Below are positions 16,769-24,538 of a stretch of DNA of 64,000 nt, piece after piece. Source of the stretch: Thermodesulfobium sp. 4217-1 (GTDB lineage: Bacteria; Thermodesulfobiota; Thermodesulfobiia; Thermodesulfobiales; Thermodesulfobiaceae); contig NZ_JBAGBW010000006.1 in the NCBI RefSeq assembly GCF_039822205.1, forward strand, positions 1 through 64,000, given 5' to 3'. The notes beneath the pieces were generated by a model, which was not told where the DNA came from, did not search any database, and was given only the letters and a program-made list of their open reading frames with translations. Both the position numbers and the translations under genes were made by a program. Each line of letters begins with the position of its first letter. The stretch's first letter is position 1.

Positions 16769-17445
16769 TGTTTGATACGGGACCCTTTGCATTATTTAAA
16801 TGGGAGAAGCTCTTTTCTGACTGGAGAATTTTTGCAGAGGGTTTCGCCACTACAATCTCGGTTTCATTTCTTGGCCTCTTATTAGCTCTCTTTTTAGGGT
16901 TAATATTTGGCGTTCTTGCTACCAGTCAATTCAAAGGCGCAAAGTTTACAAACCGAATATATGTCGAGTTCATTCAAAACACCCCGCTGGTTATACAGAT
17001 TTTTTTCCTGTACAATGGACTCCCCCATCTGGGGATAGTGTTACCAGTTTTCGCTGTTGGAGTAATTGGCGTGGGTGTCTATCACGGAGCATATATTGCA
17101 GAAGTAGTAAGAGCGGGCATCCAATCAATTCACAGAGGTCAGTTAGAGGCTGCATACTCTCAAGGCTTCACCTTCTGGCAATCTATGAGATATATAATTT
17201 TGCCTCAGGCCAAGGTTATAATATTTCCACCTCTGACAAACCAGGCTGTCAGTTTGATTAAAAATACCTCTGTAATGGCGATGGTTGCAGGTGGAGATTT
17301 AATGTATCACGCAGATTCATGGTCGAGCAACAATCTTTATTATGGTCCCGCATACGTAATAGTGGGACTGCTATATTTGAGCCTTTGTTTGCCATTGGCC
17401 AGATTTGCTAGCTATCTTGAACGAAAGGCACAGATGAGCCCATGA
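16768..17445 (+). CDS. Amino-acid ABC permease (HisM/GlnP family), first
   Basis: A 225-residue inner-membrane permease with about five helices. The ATPase-contact EAA loop is at [20 protein letters not shown]. The GTG start shares one base with the binding-protein stop, and the 3' end overlaps the next gene by 4 bp, so the two permeases are probably made in equal amounts and act as a heterodimer. Confidence 0.92.
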   Translation: MFDTGPFALFKWEKLFSDWRIFAEGFATTISVSFLGLLLALFLGLIFGVLATSQFKGAKFTNRIYVEFIQNTPLVIQIFFLYNGLPHLGIVLPVFAVGVIGVGVYHGAYIAEVVRAGIQSIHRGQLEAAYSQGFTFWQSMRYIILPQAKVIIFPPLTNQAVSLIKNTSVMAMVAGGDLMYHADSWSSNNLYYGPAYVIVGLLYLSLCLPLARFASYLERKAQMSP

Positions 17446-18092
17446 TTGGACAACTTTTTGCTCCTGATATATTAATATTCTTGTTAAAAGGATTACAGGT
17501 AACCCTTACTATTGCAGTATTTACCATAATATTTAGCACATTTCTTGGGTTAATTCTCGGGATAGCTAGATATTCAAACAAGCCTTTTATCAGCCAGTGC
17601 GCAACAGTTTACATAGACTCTATTAGAAATATTCCACTTTTATTGTTCATACTTGCTTGTAGATTTATGATACCAATACCGCCAATTCAGGCAGCTATCC
17701 TTGCTATGACGATATTTACTACTGCAATGATAGCTGAAATAGTAAGAGGAGGCCTAAATTCGATTGATAAGGGGCAGTGGGAAGCTGCAGCATCTCAGGG
17801 CTTTGGATACGCGCAGACTCTTATCTATATAGTCTTGCCACAAGCCATCAGAAAAGTAATACCACCGCTTATCTCTCAATTTATCACTACTATAAAGGAT
17901 ACATCTTTCACCTGGGCTGTGGGCATTGAAGAGCTAACGGGTAGAGGCATGATAGTTATGGGTCAATATGCAGAGCCAGCACAGGTATTCGTACTCTTTG
18001 GGATGATAGCATCGACTTACTTTATTATCAATTATACCCTCTCGGTATTAGCCAGAAATCAACAAAAAAAGATGATTCATCAAAGTTATTAA
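17442..18092 (+). CDS. Amino-acid ABC permease (HisM/GlnP family), second
   Basis: A 216-residue permease with the EAA loop [20 protein letters not shown]. It pairs with the preceding permease and the GlnQ-type ATPase. It is the last gene of the operon and is followed by a strong terminator. Confidence 0.92.
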   Translation: MIGQLFAPDILIFLLKGLQVTLTIAVFTIIFSTFLGLILGIARYSNKPFISQCATVYIDSIRNIPLLLFILACRFMIPIPPIQAAILAMTIFTTAMIAEIVRGGLNSIDKGQWEAAASQGFGYAQTLIYIVLPQAIRKVIPPLISQFITTIKDTSFTWAVGIEELTGRGMIVMGQYAEPAQVFVLFGMIASTYFIINYTLSVLARNQQKKMIHQSY

Positions 18093-18100
18093 TTTTAAGT

Positions 18101-18133
18101 CACAAAACGCCCAAAAGGGCGTTTTGTGCTTTT
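18101..18133 (+). terminator. Intrinsic terminator of the amino-acid ABC operon
   Basis: A perfect 12-bp stem (18101-18112 with 18117-18128) with an AAAA loop is followed by a U-rich tail. Confidence 0.88.
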
Positions 18134-18138
18134 CTTCC

Positions 18139-19017
18139 CTATTTCGTATACAACTTAAATATTGCCTGGGTGCCACTATTTTCCTCTCCCATTTTGGACA
18201 GCTCTTCATACAAAGATAGTGCCAGTTCCAATCCAGGCAACTTTATACCCATCCTTACAGTCTCATCAATAGCTATTTTCATATCTTTTATAAAATGCTT
18301 TACATAAAATCCAGGCGCAAAGTCACCTTTTAGCATCTTCGGTCCCAGATTTACCAAAGACCAGCTGCCTGCCGCACCGCCTCCAATACTCTTTAAGACC
18401 GTTTCAGGGTCAAGGCCTGACTTGATAGCATAGTAAAGAGATTCTGCCACGCCTATCATACCAGTAGCTATTACAATCTGATTGCACATCTTGGTATGCT
18501 GACCAGAACCCGTCTTCCCTTGATATACTACATTCTTCCCCATCAGATTAAAAAGTGGCAGAACTGAATTATAGATTACTTCATCTCCGCCCACCATAAT
18601 AGACAATGCAGCATTCTTAGCCCCAATATCTCCTCCAGAAACAGGCGCATCTAAGAAATATATCCCCCTCTTCTTTGCCTCTTCACCTATCTTTACAGCA
18701 AGAGATGGAGGAGACGTTGTCATATCTATCAGAATTGAATTCTCCTTAGCATTTTTTACAAGGCCATTCTCGCTCAGATAGACCTCTTCCACGTCTTTTG
18801 GAAAACCGACTATAGTTATTATCACATCACAAGTCTTAGCCAACTCATCAATAGGCATGAAAACAGCACCTTTGTCCAACAGGTCTTGCGCCTTTGACTT
18901 CGTCCTTGTGTAGACAAAAAGCTTATATCCAGCATCTAAAATATGGCCAGCCATGCTCCTTCCCATGACTCCAGTACCGATAAATCCCACTTTAGTTTTT
19001 TTTGAGTCAATCTGCAT
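18139..19017 (-). CDS. NAD(P)-dependent beta-hydroxyacid dehydrogenase
   Basis: A protein of about 292 residues in the 3-hydroxyisobutyrate/tartronate semialdehyde reductase family. The Rossmann motif is GFIGTGVMGRSMA near the N-terminus, substrate-binding DAPVSGGDIGA is at about 120, and the catalytic Lys is in GSGQHTKMCNQ at about 170. A TTG at 19032 is part of the SD (TTGGAGGCG), so the ATG at 19017 is the real start. Physiological options include tartronate semialdehyde, succinic semialdehyde or 3-hydroxyisobutyrate; sequence alone does not choose between them. Confidence 0.88.
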   Translation of the reverse strand: MQIDSKKTKVGFIGTGVMGRSMAGHILDAGYKLFVYTRTKSKAQDLLDKGAVFMPIDELAKTCDVIITIVGFPKDVEEVYLSENGLVKNAKENSILIDMTTSPPSLAVKIGEEAKKRGIYFLDAPVSGGDIGAKNAALSIMVGGDEVIYNSVLPLFNLMGKNVVYQGKTGSGQHTKMCNQIVIATGMIGVAESLYYAIKSGLDPETVLKSIGGGAAGSWSLVNLGPKMLKGDFAPGFYVKHFIKDMKIAIDETVRMGIKLPGLELALSLYEELSKMGEENSGTQAIFKLYTK

Positions 19018-19167
19018 TTTTTTCGCCTCCAAGAATTATTAGCGTCAACTATGTCTAAAAAACCGTTACAAAAGCATTTATAGCTTTTTTTATTTTATTT
19101 GCTGTAAAAATCAAGATGTGATATAATTGCAACAATATTTAAAAACTGCAAGTATATGGCTATTGGT

Positions 19168-19449
19168 TTAGAACATATCCCTTATTTCATCTAAGCTTTT
19201 AGATTTTATAACAGCTTTATGCATCTCTCTTAGCTTTTCTCTGTCTTTCGTTTTTTTCACCAAAAGTTTTATATCTCTTGGGACTTTATTAAATTTGGTT
19301 TCAATGGCATCTAAAAGTAAATCCTGGGCATCAATAATCATACCCTCTATCTTACCTTTCTCCATGCCTTTCTCCATGCCTTTCTCCATGCCCTTTTTAA
19401 TACCTTCTTCTCTTCCCTTTTCTATCCACTTCTCAATTACAGGTGCCAT
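19168..19449 (-). CDS. Candidate internal in-frame product of the Rpn gene (RpnS-like)
   Basis: An in-frame ATG at 19449 is preceded at 7-bp spacing by AGGAGGTGAT (19462-19453), which is fully complementary to the 3' end of 16S rRNA. It would give a 93-residue protein, starting MAPVIEKW, that contains only the linker repeats and helical C-terminus. In enteric Rpn genes such short products (RpnS) have been shown to block the nuclease. Here the product is inferred, but the SD is better than that of most genes in the window. Confidence 0.6.
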   Translation of the reverse strand: MAPVIEKWIEKGREEGIKKGMEKGMEKGMEKGKIEGMIIDAQDLLLDAIETKFNKVPRDIKLLVKKTKDREKLREMHKAVIKSKSLDEIRDMF

Positions 19450-20160
19450 CTTATCACCTCCTACAGTAGAGTCTAATATAGCTTTCATTTCCTCTTCTTT
19501 CAAATCATTTACATTTGCAACATAAATAAAGTATATCAAAAACTCGTCTAAATCTAAATCTTTTACGATATACAATATCTCAGAATATTTCTCTAAGTCT
19601 TTACCGATATAGGAGTATTTAAACAGCAATAGTGCAGTTAAAAGATATATATTATTTATGCTAAGGCGAAATTTTTCTTCTTCAATCTTATTTGTATCTA
19701 TCAGGATATACTTAAAAGCAGGCAAATAATCTTTATAGATATGCTTTTCTTCAAATAGATCTGAGAAATCTATCGGTTTATCCCAATTCGTTTTTCCATG
19801 ATAGAAAACTACTGGAATAATTGGCTCTAATGGTCTTTTGTTTTTTATATCCTCTTCCCATATTGCAAGCATATATGAGAGTATCTGGATATTACTAAAG
19901 CTTCCTGTCTCTGATTTGTGCTCCAGTAGATAATACACCTGGACTGAACTGGTCTTTGTTTGAAATCTAAAAGCTATGTCTAAATTAAATCTCTTATACT
20001 TCTTTGAAATCTTTTCTGTGTTTATAGGTTTTATTGTATTAATGTCCAGTTGTTCTAAAATCTCTTTTGGCAAAGAGAATTCTACAAAGCTCTTTGCATT
20101 CTCAATATTTGAGGTTATCTGTTTAAAGAACTTATCGTGTATTTGATGTATGTCGTCCAT
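19168..20160 (-). CDS. Rpn-family PD-(D/E)XK nuclease (full-length form)
   Basis: A protein of about 330 residues of the Rpn / COG5464 family (recombination-promoting nuclease, also annotated as transposase). The opening IHDKFFKQI is typical. The catalytic Asp in LDIAF (about 65) and the ExK of LLEHKSE (about 82-87) form the nuclease core. The C-terminus carries a KGMEKGMEKGMEKG linker and a helical tail. The ATG at 20160 lies 7 bases after a -10 with no SD, so the transcript appears leaderless; an upstream TTG would lie in the promoter. An internal start with a perfect SD occurs at 19449. Confidence 0.85.
   Translation of the reverse strand: MDDIHQIHDKFFKQITSNIENAKSFVEFSLPKEILEQLDINTIKPINTEKISKKYKRFNLDIAFRFQTKTSSVQVYYLLEHKSETGSFSNIQILSYMLAIWEEDIKNKRPLEPIIPVVFYHGKTNWDKPIDFSDLFEEKHIYKDYLPAFKYILIDTNKIEEEKFRLSINNIYLLTALLLFKYSYIGKDLEKYSEILYIVKDLDLDEFLIYFIYVANVNDLKEEEMKAILDSTVGGDKMAPVIEKWIEKGREEGIKKGMEKGMEKGMEKGKIEGMIIDAQDLLLDAIETKFNKVPRDIKLLVKKTKDREKLREMHKAVIKSKSLDEIRDMF
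19355..19390 (-). repeat. Perfect 3 x 12-bp tandem repeat inside the Rpn gene
   Basis: Three identical copies of CCTTTCTCCATG (plus-strand reading) encode repeated MEKG. Copy-number change keeps the frame. Each unit also carries GGAG-N6-ATG on the coding strand, which could serve as an extra internal start site. Confidence 0.9.
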
Positions 20161-20166
20161 AAATTG

Positions 20167-20195
20167 ATTTAAACACAAGAATAAAAAGATGTCAA
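20167..20195 (-). promoter_or_regulatory. Promoter for a leaderless Rpn mRNA
   Basis: A perfect TTGACA (20195-20190), 17-bp spacer and TTAAAT (20172-20167) on the minus strand. Six bases later comes the ATG, so transcription should start on or next to the initiation codon. Confidence 0.65.
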
Positions 20196-20211
20196 ATTAG
20201 GATTTATTAAT

Positions 20212-20240
20212 TTGAATCTCGTGATATGGTATTATAGAAT
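20212..20240 (+). promoter_or_regulatory. Promoter of the secreted FN3-like protein gene
   Basis: TTGAAT at 20212-20217 and TAGAAT at 20235-20240 are separated by 17 bp. It is divergent from the Rpn promoter. Confidence 0.6.
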
Positions 20241-20271
20241 AAGTTCCAAATCAAACTAATTGGGGGCAAAT

Positions 20272-20946
20272 ATGAAAAAACTATATATACTTTTTACTTT
20301 TATATTTTTTGCACTATTAAATACGAGTTTGGCATTTGCAAATATTGAGCTATTAGGACCGGGTTCACCGAATCCCCCTGGGGATTCAATCTCAAATCTA
20401 AATCCTATTTTGACCTGGAGTTCTGATAACAAAGATACGAATTTTAAGGTAACCATATACCTTCAAGACAGCAACTCTTTAGTTCCAAAAGTTCTTAGGG
20501 AATGGCTCTTCATAAAGGGCACATCCCTCAGGGTTCCGGACGGGGTGTTGTCTCCAAATAAATCGTATTATTGGACTGTTACCGACATGCAAAGCTCATC
20601 CACAAAAAACTTTTTATATTTCAAGACCACTTATCCAATAAGCGCTGCGCTGCTTGAACCAGGTTCTGAAAAGCCTCAAGGTCCCTTAGTTGACTTAGAC
20701 AATTTAAAGTTTATATGGAAAACTGAATACGCTGACAAAGTAAACCTGATAGTGCTAAGAGTTGAAAAAGAAGGAAAGACAACCATACTCTCCAAGGAGT
20801 TTAGCTCAAGCGAAAATGAATTCGATGTATCAAGTGACCCCGATCTCAAGAAGCTTTTTACCAGCGGAGAATACGAGTGCTATATCATAGCCACATCAGG
20901 AAATAACACAAAGATAGCGTCAAGCAGGTTTTTTAGGATAAAATAA
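20272..20946 (+). CDS. Secreted protein with two FN3/Ig-like repeats
   Basis: A protein of about 224 residues with a signal peptide ending near AFA (about residue 23). Two related beta-domains follow. One opens LLGPGSPNPPG and the other LLEPGSEKPQG, each leading into a W-containing strand (ILTWSS, KFIWKT). Similar fibronectin-like units occur in periplasmic or surface proteins that bind partners or carbohydrate. The upstream TTG at 20260 is part of the SD (TTGGGGGC), so the ATG at 20272 is chosen. Function unknown. Confidence 0.7.
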   Translation: MKKLYILFTFIFFALLNTSLAFANIELLGPGSPNPPGDSISNLNPILTWSSDNKDTNFKVTIYLQDSNSLVPKVLREWLFIKGTSLRVPDGVLSPNKSYYWTVTDMQSSSTKNFLYFKTTYPISAALLEPGSEKPQGPLVDLDNLKFIWKTEYADKVNLIVLRVEKEGKTTILSKEFSSSENEFDVSSDPDLKKLFTSGEYECYIIATSGNNTKIASSRFFRIK

Positions 20947-20984
20947 AATAGTTACTATAAACTAAAACTTTTGGGAGAATAGAT

Positions 20985-21485
20985 ATGCGTCAAGAAGGCA
21001 AACTAAAATTAGATAATTTAGATGTGGAATTGATAAAGCTGATGCAAGAAGATATGCCTTTGGTAGAGAGACCATTTCTTGAGATATCAGAAAGATTAAA
21101 TATATCAGAAAAAGAGGTAATATCCTGGATAAATCGGTCTCTGAAGAGTGGCCTGATGAGAAGGTTTGGTGCAAGAATCAGCCACAGAAAGATAGGCATA
21201 AACGTAAATCCTATGATAGCGTGGAGAATTCCTGAATCAAACATAGAAGAGTGTGGGAATATACTTGCAAAAAGCCCAGAGGTCACTCACTGTTACGAAA
21301 GGGCTACATCAGAAGAATGGCCATACAGCATTTACACGATGATTCATTGCAAGAGCAAGTCAGAAGCTGACAGAATAGCAAAGAATTTATCCGATCAGAT
21401 AAATATAACTGACTACATACTGCTGTACAGCATAAGAGAATTAAAAAAGACACATATGGCTTATTTTTCAGAAAAAAATAAATAA
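20985..21485 (+). CDS. Siroheme decarboxylase-type protein (AhbA/AhbB, NirDLGH family)
   Basis: A 166-residue Lrp/AsnC-like protein. It has an N-terminal helix-turn-helix (about 28-55), the conserved RRFGARISHRKIG (about 59-71) and an AsnC-like ferredoxin fold ending at about 160. This combination marks the NirD/L/G/H and Ahb proteins, which decarboxylate siroheme to 12,18-didecarboxysiroheme in the alternative heme pathway of sulfate reducers and archaea. It lies 11 bp before hemL, which makes the precursor aminolevulinate. Only one subunit is in this window; AhbA and AhbB normally act together. Confidence 0.8.
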   Translation: MRQEGKLKLDNLDVELIKLMQEDMPLVERPFLEISERLNISEKEVISWINRSLKSGLMRRFGARISHRKIGINVNPMIAWRIPESNIEECGNILAKSPEVTHCYERATSEEWPYSIYTMIHCKSKSEADRIAKNLSDQINITDYILLYSIRELKKTHMAYFSEKNK

Positions 21486-21496
21486 GAGGTGAAAAT

Positions 21497-22777
21497 ATGT
21501 TTCAAAAATCAAAAGAGCTTTACACTGAGGCAAAAAAGTATATACCTGGCGGCGTAAACTCACCAGTTCGAGCTTTTAAGGCTGTAGGCTGCGACCCCGT
21601 ATTTATAAAAAAGGCAAAGAAAGCATATTTATTTGATGAAGATTCAAATAAATACATTGATTATGTGTGCTCATGGGGTCCGCTTATTTTCGGCCATGCA
21701 AATAAAAAAGTCATAAAATCTGTTGAAGAGTCCATCCAAAGAGGTTTTACATACGGAGCCCCCACAAAGCTTGAGGTAGAATTAGCCCAGCTTATCACAA
21801 AGTGCGTTCCCAGCATAGAAAAAGTAAGGTTGGTATCATCAGGAACAGAGGCCACGATGAGCGCAATTAGATTGGCCAGGGCATATACAAAAAAAGAAAA
21901 GATAATCAAATTTAAGGGTTGCTATCATGGACACTCTGACAGCTTTCTTGTCCAGATGGGATCGGGCGGCCTTACCTTCTCCGTGCCCACATCACCTGGC
22001 GTACTTGAAGACGTGGCAAAAAATACAATACTTGCCAACTTCAACAGCAAAGAAGACGTAACAAGTATCTTCAATAGCCTAAAAGGCCAGATTTGTGCTG
22101 TAATAGTCGAACCAGTAGCTGGAAATATGGGCATAATAGAGCCCAAGGATGATTTTCTAAAATTTTTGCGCGACATTACAAATATAAATAATTCTCTCTT
22201 GATATTCGATGAGGTAATCACCGGTTTCAGGCTGGGTCTTTCTGGAGCTCAAGGCATATATGATATAAAACCAGACATTACTACCTTAGGAAAGATAATA
22301 GGAGGCGGTTTTCCGCTTGCAGCATTCGGAGGGAGCGCTCAAATAATGGACATGCTTTCTCCTGATGGACCTGTGTATCAGGCAGGCACCCTATCTGGGA
22401 ATCCAATAGCGTGCACGGCAGGGATAGCCACTTTAGAAATGTTAATGGAAGATCCCCCATACGATAAGCTTGAAAAAAAGACAAAATACCTTACGCAAGA
22501 GATGAGAAACATATTCCAAAAATACTCAATAGAATCATATATATCTCAATGCGGCTCTATGTTTACTCCATTCTTCTGCAGTGAAACCGTCACAGACCTT
22601 GATTCAGCTGCAAAATCAAATACACAGACCTATTCAAAATTCTTTCAAGGGCTCCTAAAGAATGGTATATATCCTCCTGCATCTCAATTTGAAGCGTGGT
22701 TTGTCTCAACTGCGCACTCAGAAGAAGACTTTGATACCACATTAGAAGTTGTTGAAGATGTTGCCAAAAATCTCTAA
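21497..22777 (+). CDS. hemL: Glutamate-1-semialdehyde 2,1-aminomutase
   Basis: A 426-residue PLP enzyme that makes 5-aminolevulinate from glutamate-1-semialdehyde, the C5 route to tetrapyrroles. GGVNSPVRAFKAVG near the N-terminus, SSGTEATMSAIRLAR at about 114-128, the cofactor region IFDEVITGFR, and the PLP Lys in TTLGKIIGGGFP (about 264) are intact. SD AAGAGGTGA precedes the ATG. Pairing with the Ahb-type gene suggests siroheme and heme synthesis. Confidence 0.96.
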   Translation: MFQKSKELYTEAKKYIPGGVNSPVRAFKAVGCDPVFIKKAKKAYLFDEDSNKYIDYVCSWGPLIFGHANKKVIKSVEESIQRGFTYGAPTKLEVELAQLITKCVPSIEKVRLVSSGTEATMSAIRLARAYTKKEKIIKFKGCYHGHSDSFLVQMGSGGLTFSVPTSPGVLEDVAKNTILANFNSKEDVTSIFNSLKGQICAVIVEPVAGNMGIIEPKDDFLKFLRDITNINNSLLIFDEVITGFRLGLSGAQGIYDIKPDITTLGKIIGGGFPLAAFGGSAQIMDMLSPDGPVYQAGTLSGNPIACTAGIATLEMLMEDPPYDKLEKKTKYLTQEMRNIFQKYSIESYISQCGSMFTPFFCSETVTDLDSAAKSNTQTYSKFFQGLLKNGIYPPASQFEAWFVSTAHSEEDFDTTLEVVEDVAKNL

Positions 22778-22907
22778 AAATAACTTCATTGCAGCTATAG
22801 TTATACTATTTGCCATAAGTATAATTATCCCAATACTGTTAAAAATAGTGCTGATTTCAGTTGCCATAATTTTTGCATATCAATATTTTTTCAATAAGCA
22901 GCAATGA
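22758..22907 (+). CDS. Small hydrophobic membrane protein
   Basis: A 49-codon frame begins inside the 3' end of hemL (20-bp overlap) and encodes a nearly continuous hydrophobic stretch from residue 11 to 43, followed by a short polar tail (FNKQQ). It would form one or two membrane helices. GAAG just upstream is a weak SD, and coupling to hemL translation is possible. No known family is recognised. The overlap geometry and hydrophobic composition support a real gene, but its short length leaves doubt. Confidence 0.45.
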   Translation: MLPKISKNNFIAAIVILFAISIIIPILLKIVLISVAIIFAYQYFFNKQQ

Positions 22908-22926
22908 ATGCCTTGCTCTCAAAAAA

Positions 22927-22942
22927 CTCTAAATCTTTAGAG
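22927..22942 (+). promoter_or_regulatory. Hairpin adjoining the SD of the phosphoesterase gene
   Basis: CTCTAAA and TTTAGAG form a 7-bp perfect stem with a 2-base loop. The last bases of the stem contribute to the GAGG that is the only SD-like sequence before the ATG at 22957. Confidence 0.35.
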
Positions 22943-22956
22943 GACAATCAAAATTA

Positions 22957-23667
22957 ATGAAAATTATCACCATTAGCGATATCCACACGCCACAATATTT
23001 ATGGATGCTAAAAAGAAAATTAGAACTTTGCGACAACGACATAGACCTCATAATCGGAGCAGGAGACCTGATATACAAGGGCGCAAGTTTAGCGATAAAT
23101 AGCTTAAATCAGGCGTTAGTCCAAAAATTTAATAAATTTGTGCCCTTCTTTACCTGTTTTGGAAACGAAGAATACTTCAACACAGAACCAAAATTAAAAA
23201 AACTTCAATATCCCATTTATATAGATATGGATTTCATTAAAGTAGGAAGGCCCGAATGGACGTTCGTTTTTACAAGGGGGATTTTGAATCAGCCAACCGC
23301 ATGGCAAAGAAAGCACATGCCAGACGCAGAAAAAGTCTATGAAAAGAAACTGACTGAAATACGCTCCCTACTGGAAAGGCTAAAGGAGCAAACAGACAAT
23401 ATAGTTTATGTAAGCCACTATGCGCCCACATACAAAACTTTAGAGGGCGAGAAGAGTGAGAGTTTAGAGCTCTTAGGGAGCGATAAGATTGAGAAGCTAA
23501 TATTAGAACTTGATATACCACTTGCTATTCACGGTCACTCACATCACTCAATCAAACCCATTGTAAATATTGGAAGATCTACTATAATAAACGCTGCTAT
23601 AATGGTTAACAAAAATATCCCAACTATAATTTTAGAAGAAGGTGTGCAGATTGAGCATATTGAATAA
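22957..23667 (+). CDS. Metallophosphoesterase (calcineurin-like)
   Basis: A 236-residue two-metal phosphoesterase. Motifs in order are SDIHTP (about 7-12), GAGDL (about 36-40), GNEEY in place of the usual GNHD (about 70-74), VSHYAP (about 151-156) and HGHSHH (about 192-197). Targets of the family include cyclic nucleotides, phosphodiesters and phosphoproteins; none can be chosen here. It overlaps the cysteine synthase gene, so the two are co-translated. Confidence 0.85.
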   Translation: MKIITISDIHTPQYLWMLKRKLELCDNDIDLIIGAGDLIYKGASLAINSLNQALVQKFNKFVPFFTCFGNEEYFNTEPKLKKLQYPIYIDMDFIKVGRPEWTFVFTRGILNQPTAWQRKHMPDAEKVYEKKLTEIRSLLERLKEQTDNIVYVSHYAPTYKTLEGEKSESLELLGSDKIEKLILELDIPLAIHGHSHHSIKPIVNIGRSTIINAAIMVNKNIPTIILEEGVQIEHIE

Positions 23668-24538
23668 CGTAGGCAATACTCCTTTATTGAGGTTAAATAG
23701 CTTTCAAGATAAAATTATATTTGGCAAATGGGAAGCAAAAAATCCCATGGGCTCTATAAAAGACAGAGCAGCTCTAAATATGATAGAAACAGCTCTAAGA
23801 GATGGGAAGATAAATCCAGACACCACCGTAGTAGAGGCCACATCTGGAAACACTGGAATAGGCCTTGCCTTTGTGTGCGCGGTCAAGGGCATAAACCTAA
23901 GAATTTATCTACCAGAACATATGAGCGAGGAAAGAAAAAAGATATTAAAAGCCTTTGGAACCCAGTTAGTTCTTACCCCGAAGAGCGGCGGAATATCCGC
24001 ATCGGTAGCCGCTGCAAAAGATTTTGCAAAAGCAAACAATGCCTACTACATAGATCAATTTAACAACCCTGCCAACGCTATGGCGCACTACATTGGCACT
24101 GCACCAGAGATATATAGAGATATGAAGGGCGAAATAGGAGCTATCGTGTGCACTATAGGAAGCTCTGGAACCATAACAGGCATTGGGAATTTCATAAAAT
24201 CAATAGACAAAAACATAAAGATAATCGGCGTTGAGCCCAGCTCAAGCCCTACGATCAAGAGCAATATTAGTGCCCCTCACAAGATTCAAGGCATTGCGCC
24301 AGGATTCGTTCCAGGCATATACAATCCAAAAGTTGTAGACGATATTATATGCGTCTCAGATGAAGAAGCATACGATATGACCAGATATTTAGCGAAAAAG
24401 GAAGGACTTTTCGTAGGAATCTCATCTGGAGCATGCGTCGCTGCATCTCTTAAGCTCCCTATGGATAAACCAATAGTTGCCATACTCCCTGATACAGGAG
24501 AAAGATATCTCTCGGTGGAAAACCTCTTCAATGCATAG
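23651..24538 (+). CDS. cysK: Cysteine synthase family PLP enzyme
   Basis: A protein of about 295 residues of the O-acetylserine sulfhydrylase fold. NNVGNTPLLRL opens the protein. The PLP Lys is in MGSIKDRAAL (about 38), TSGNTG is at about 65, and the phosphate loop is GSSGTITG (about 172). It makes cysteine from O-acetylserine, or O-phosphoserine, and sulfide. A GTG at 23642 is part of the AAGGTG SD, so the TTG at 23651 is preferred. It overlaps the phosphoesterase upstream (17 bp) and the PP-loop gene downstream (8 bp). No serine acetyltransferase gene is nearby. Confidence 0.9.
   Translation: MSILNNVGNTPLLRLNSFQDKIIFGKWEAKNPMGSIKDRAALNMIETALRDGKINPDTTVVEATSGNTGIGLAFVCAVKGINLRIYLPEHMSEERKKILKAFGTQLVLTPKSGGISASVAAAKDFAKANNAYYIDQFNNPANAMAHYIGTAPEIYRDMKGEIGAIVCTIGSSGTITGIGNFIKSIDKNIKIIGVEPSSSPTIKSNISAPHKIQGIAPGFVPGIYNPKVVDDIICVSDEEAYDMTRYLAKKEGLFVGISSGACVAASLKLPMDKPIVAILPDTGERYLSVENLFNA

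Noticed and set aside
19168-20160. Insertion sequence, based on the transposase label often given to Rpn proteins
   Set aside because: No terminal inverted repeats, target duplication or DDE transposase domain; Rpn proteins are nucleases that usually sit alone.
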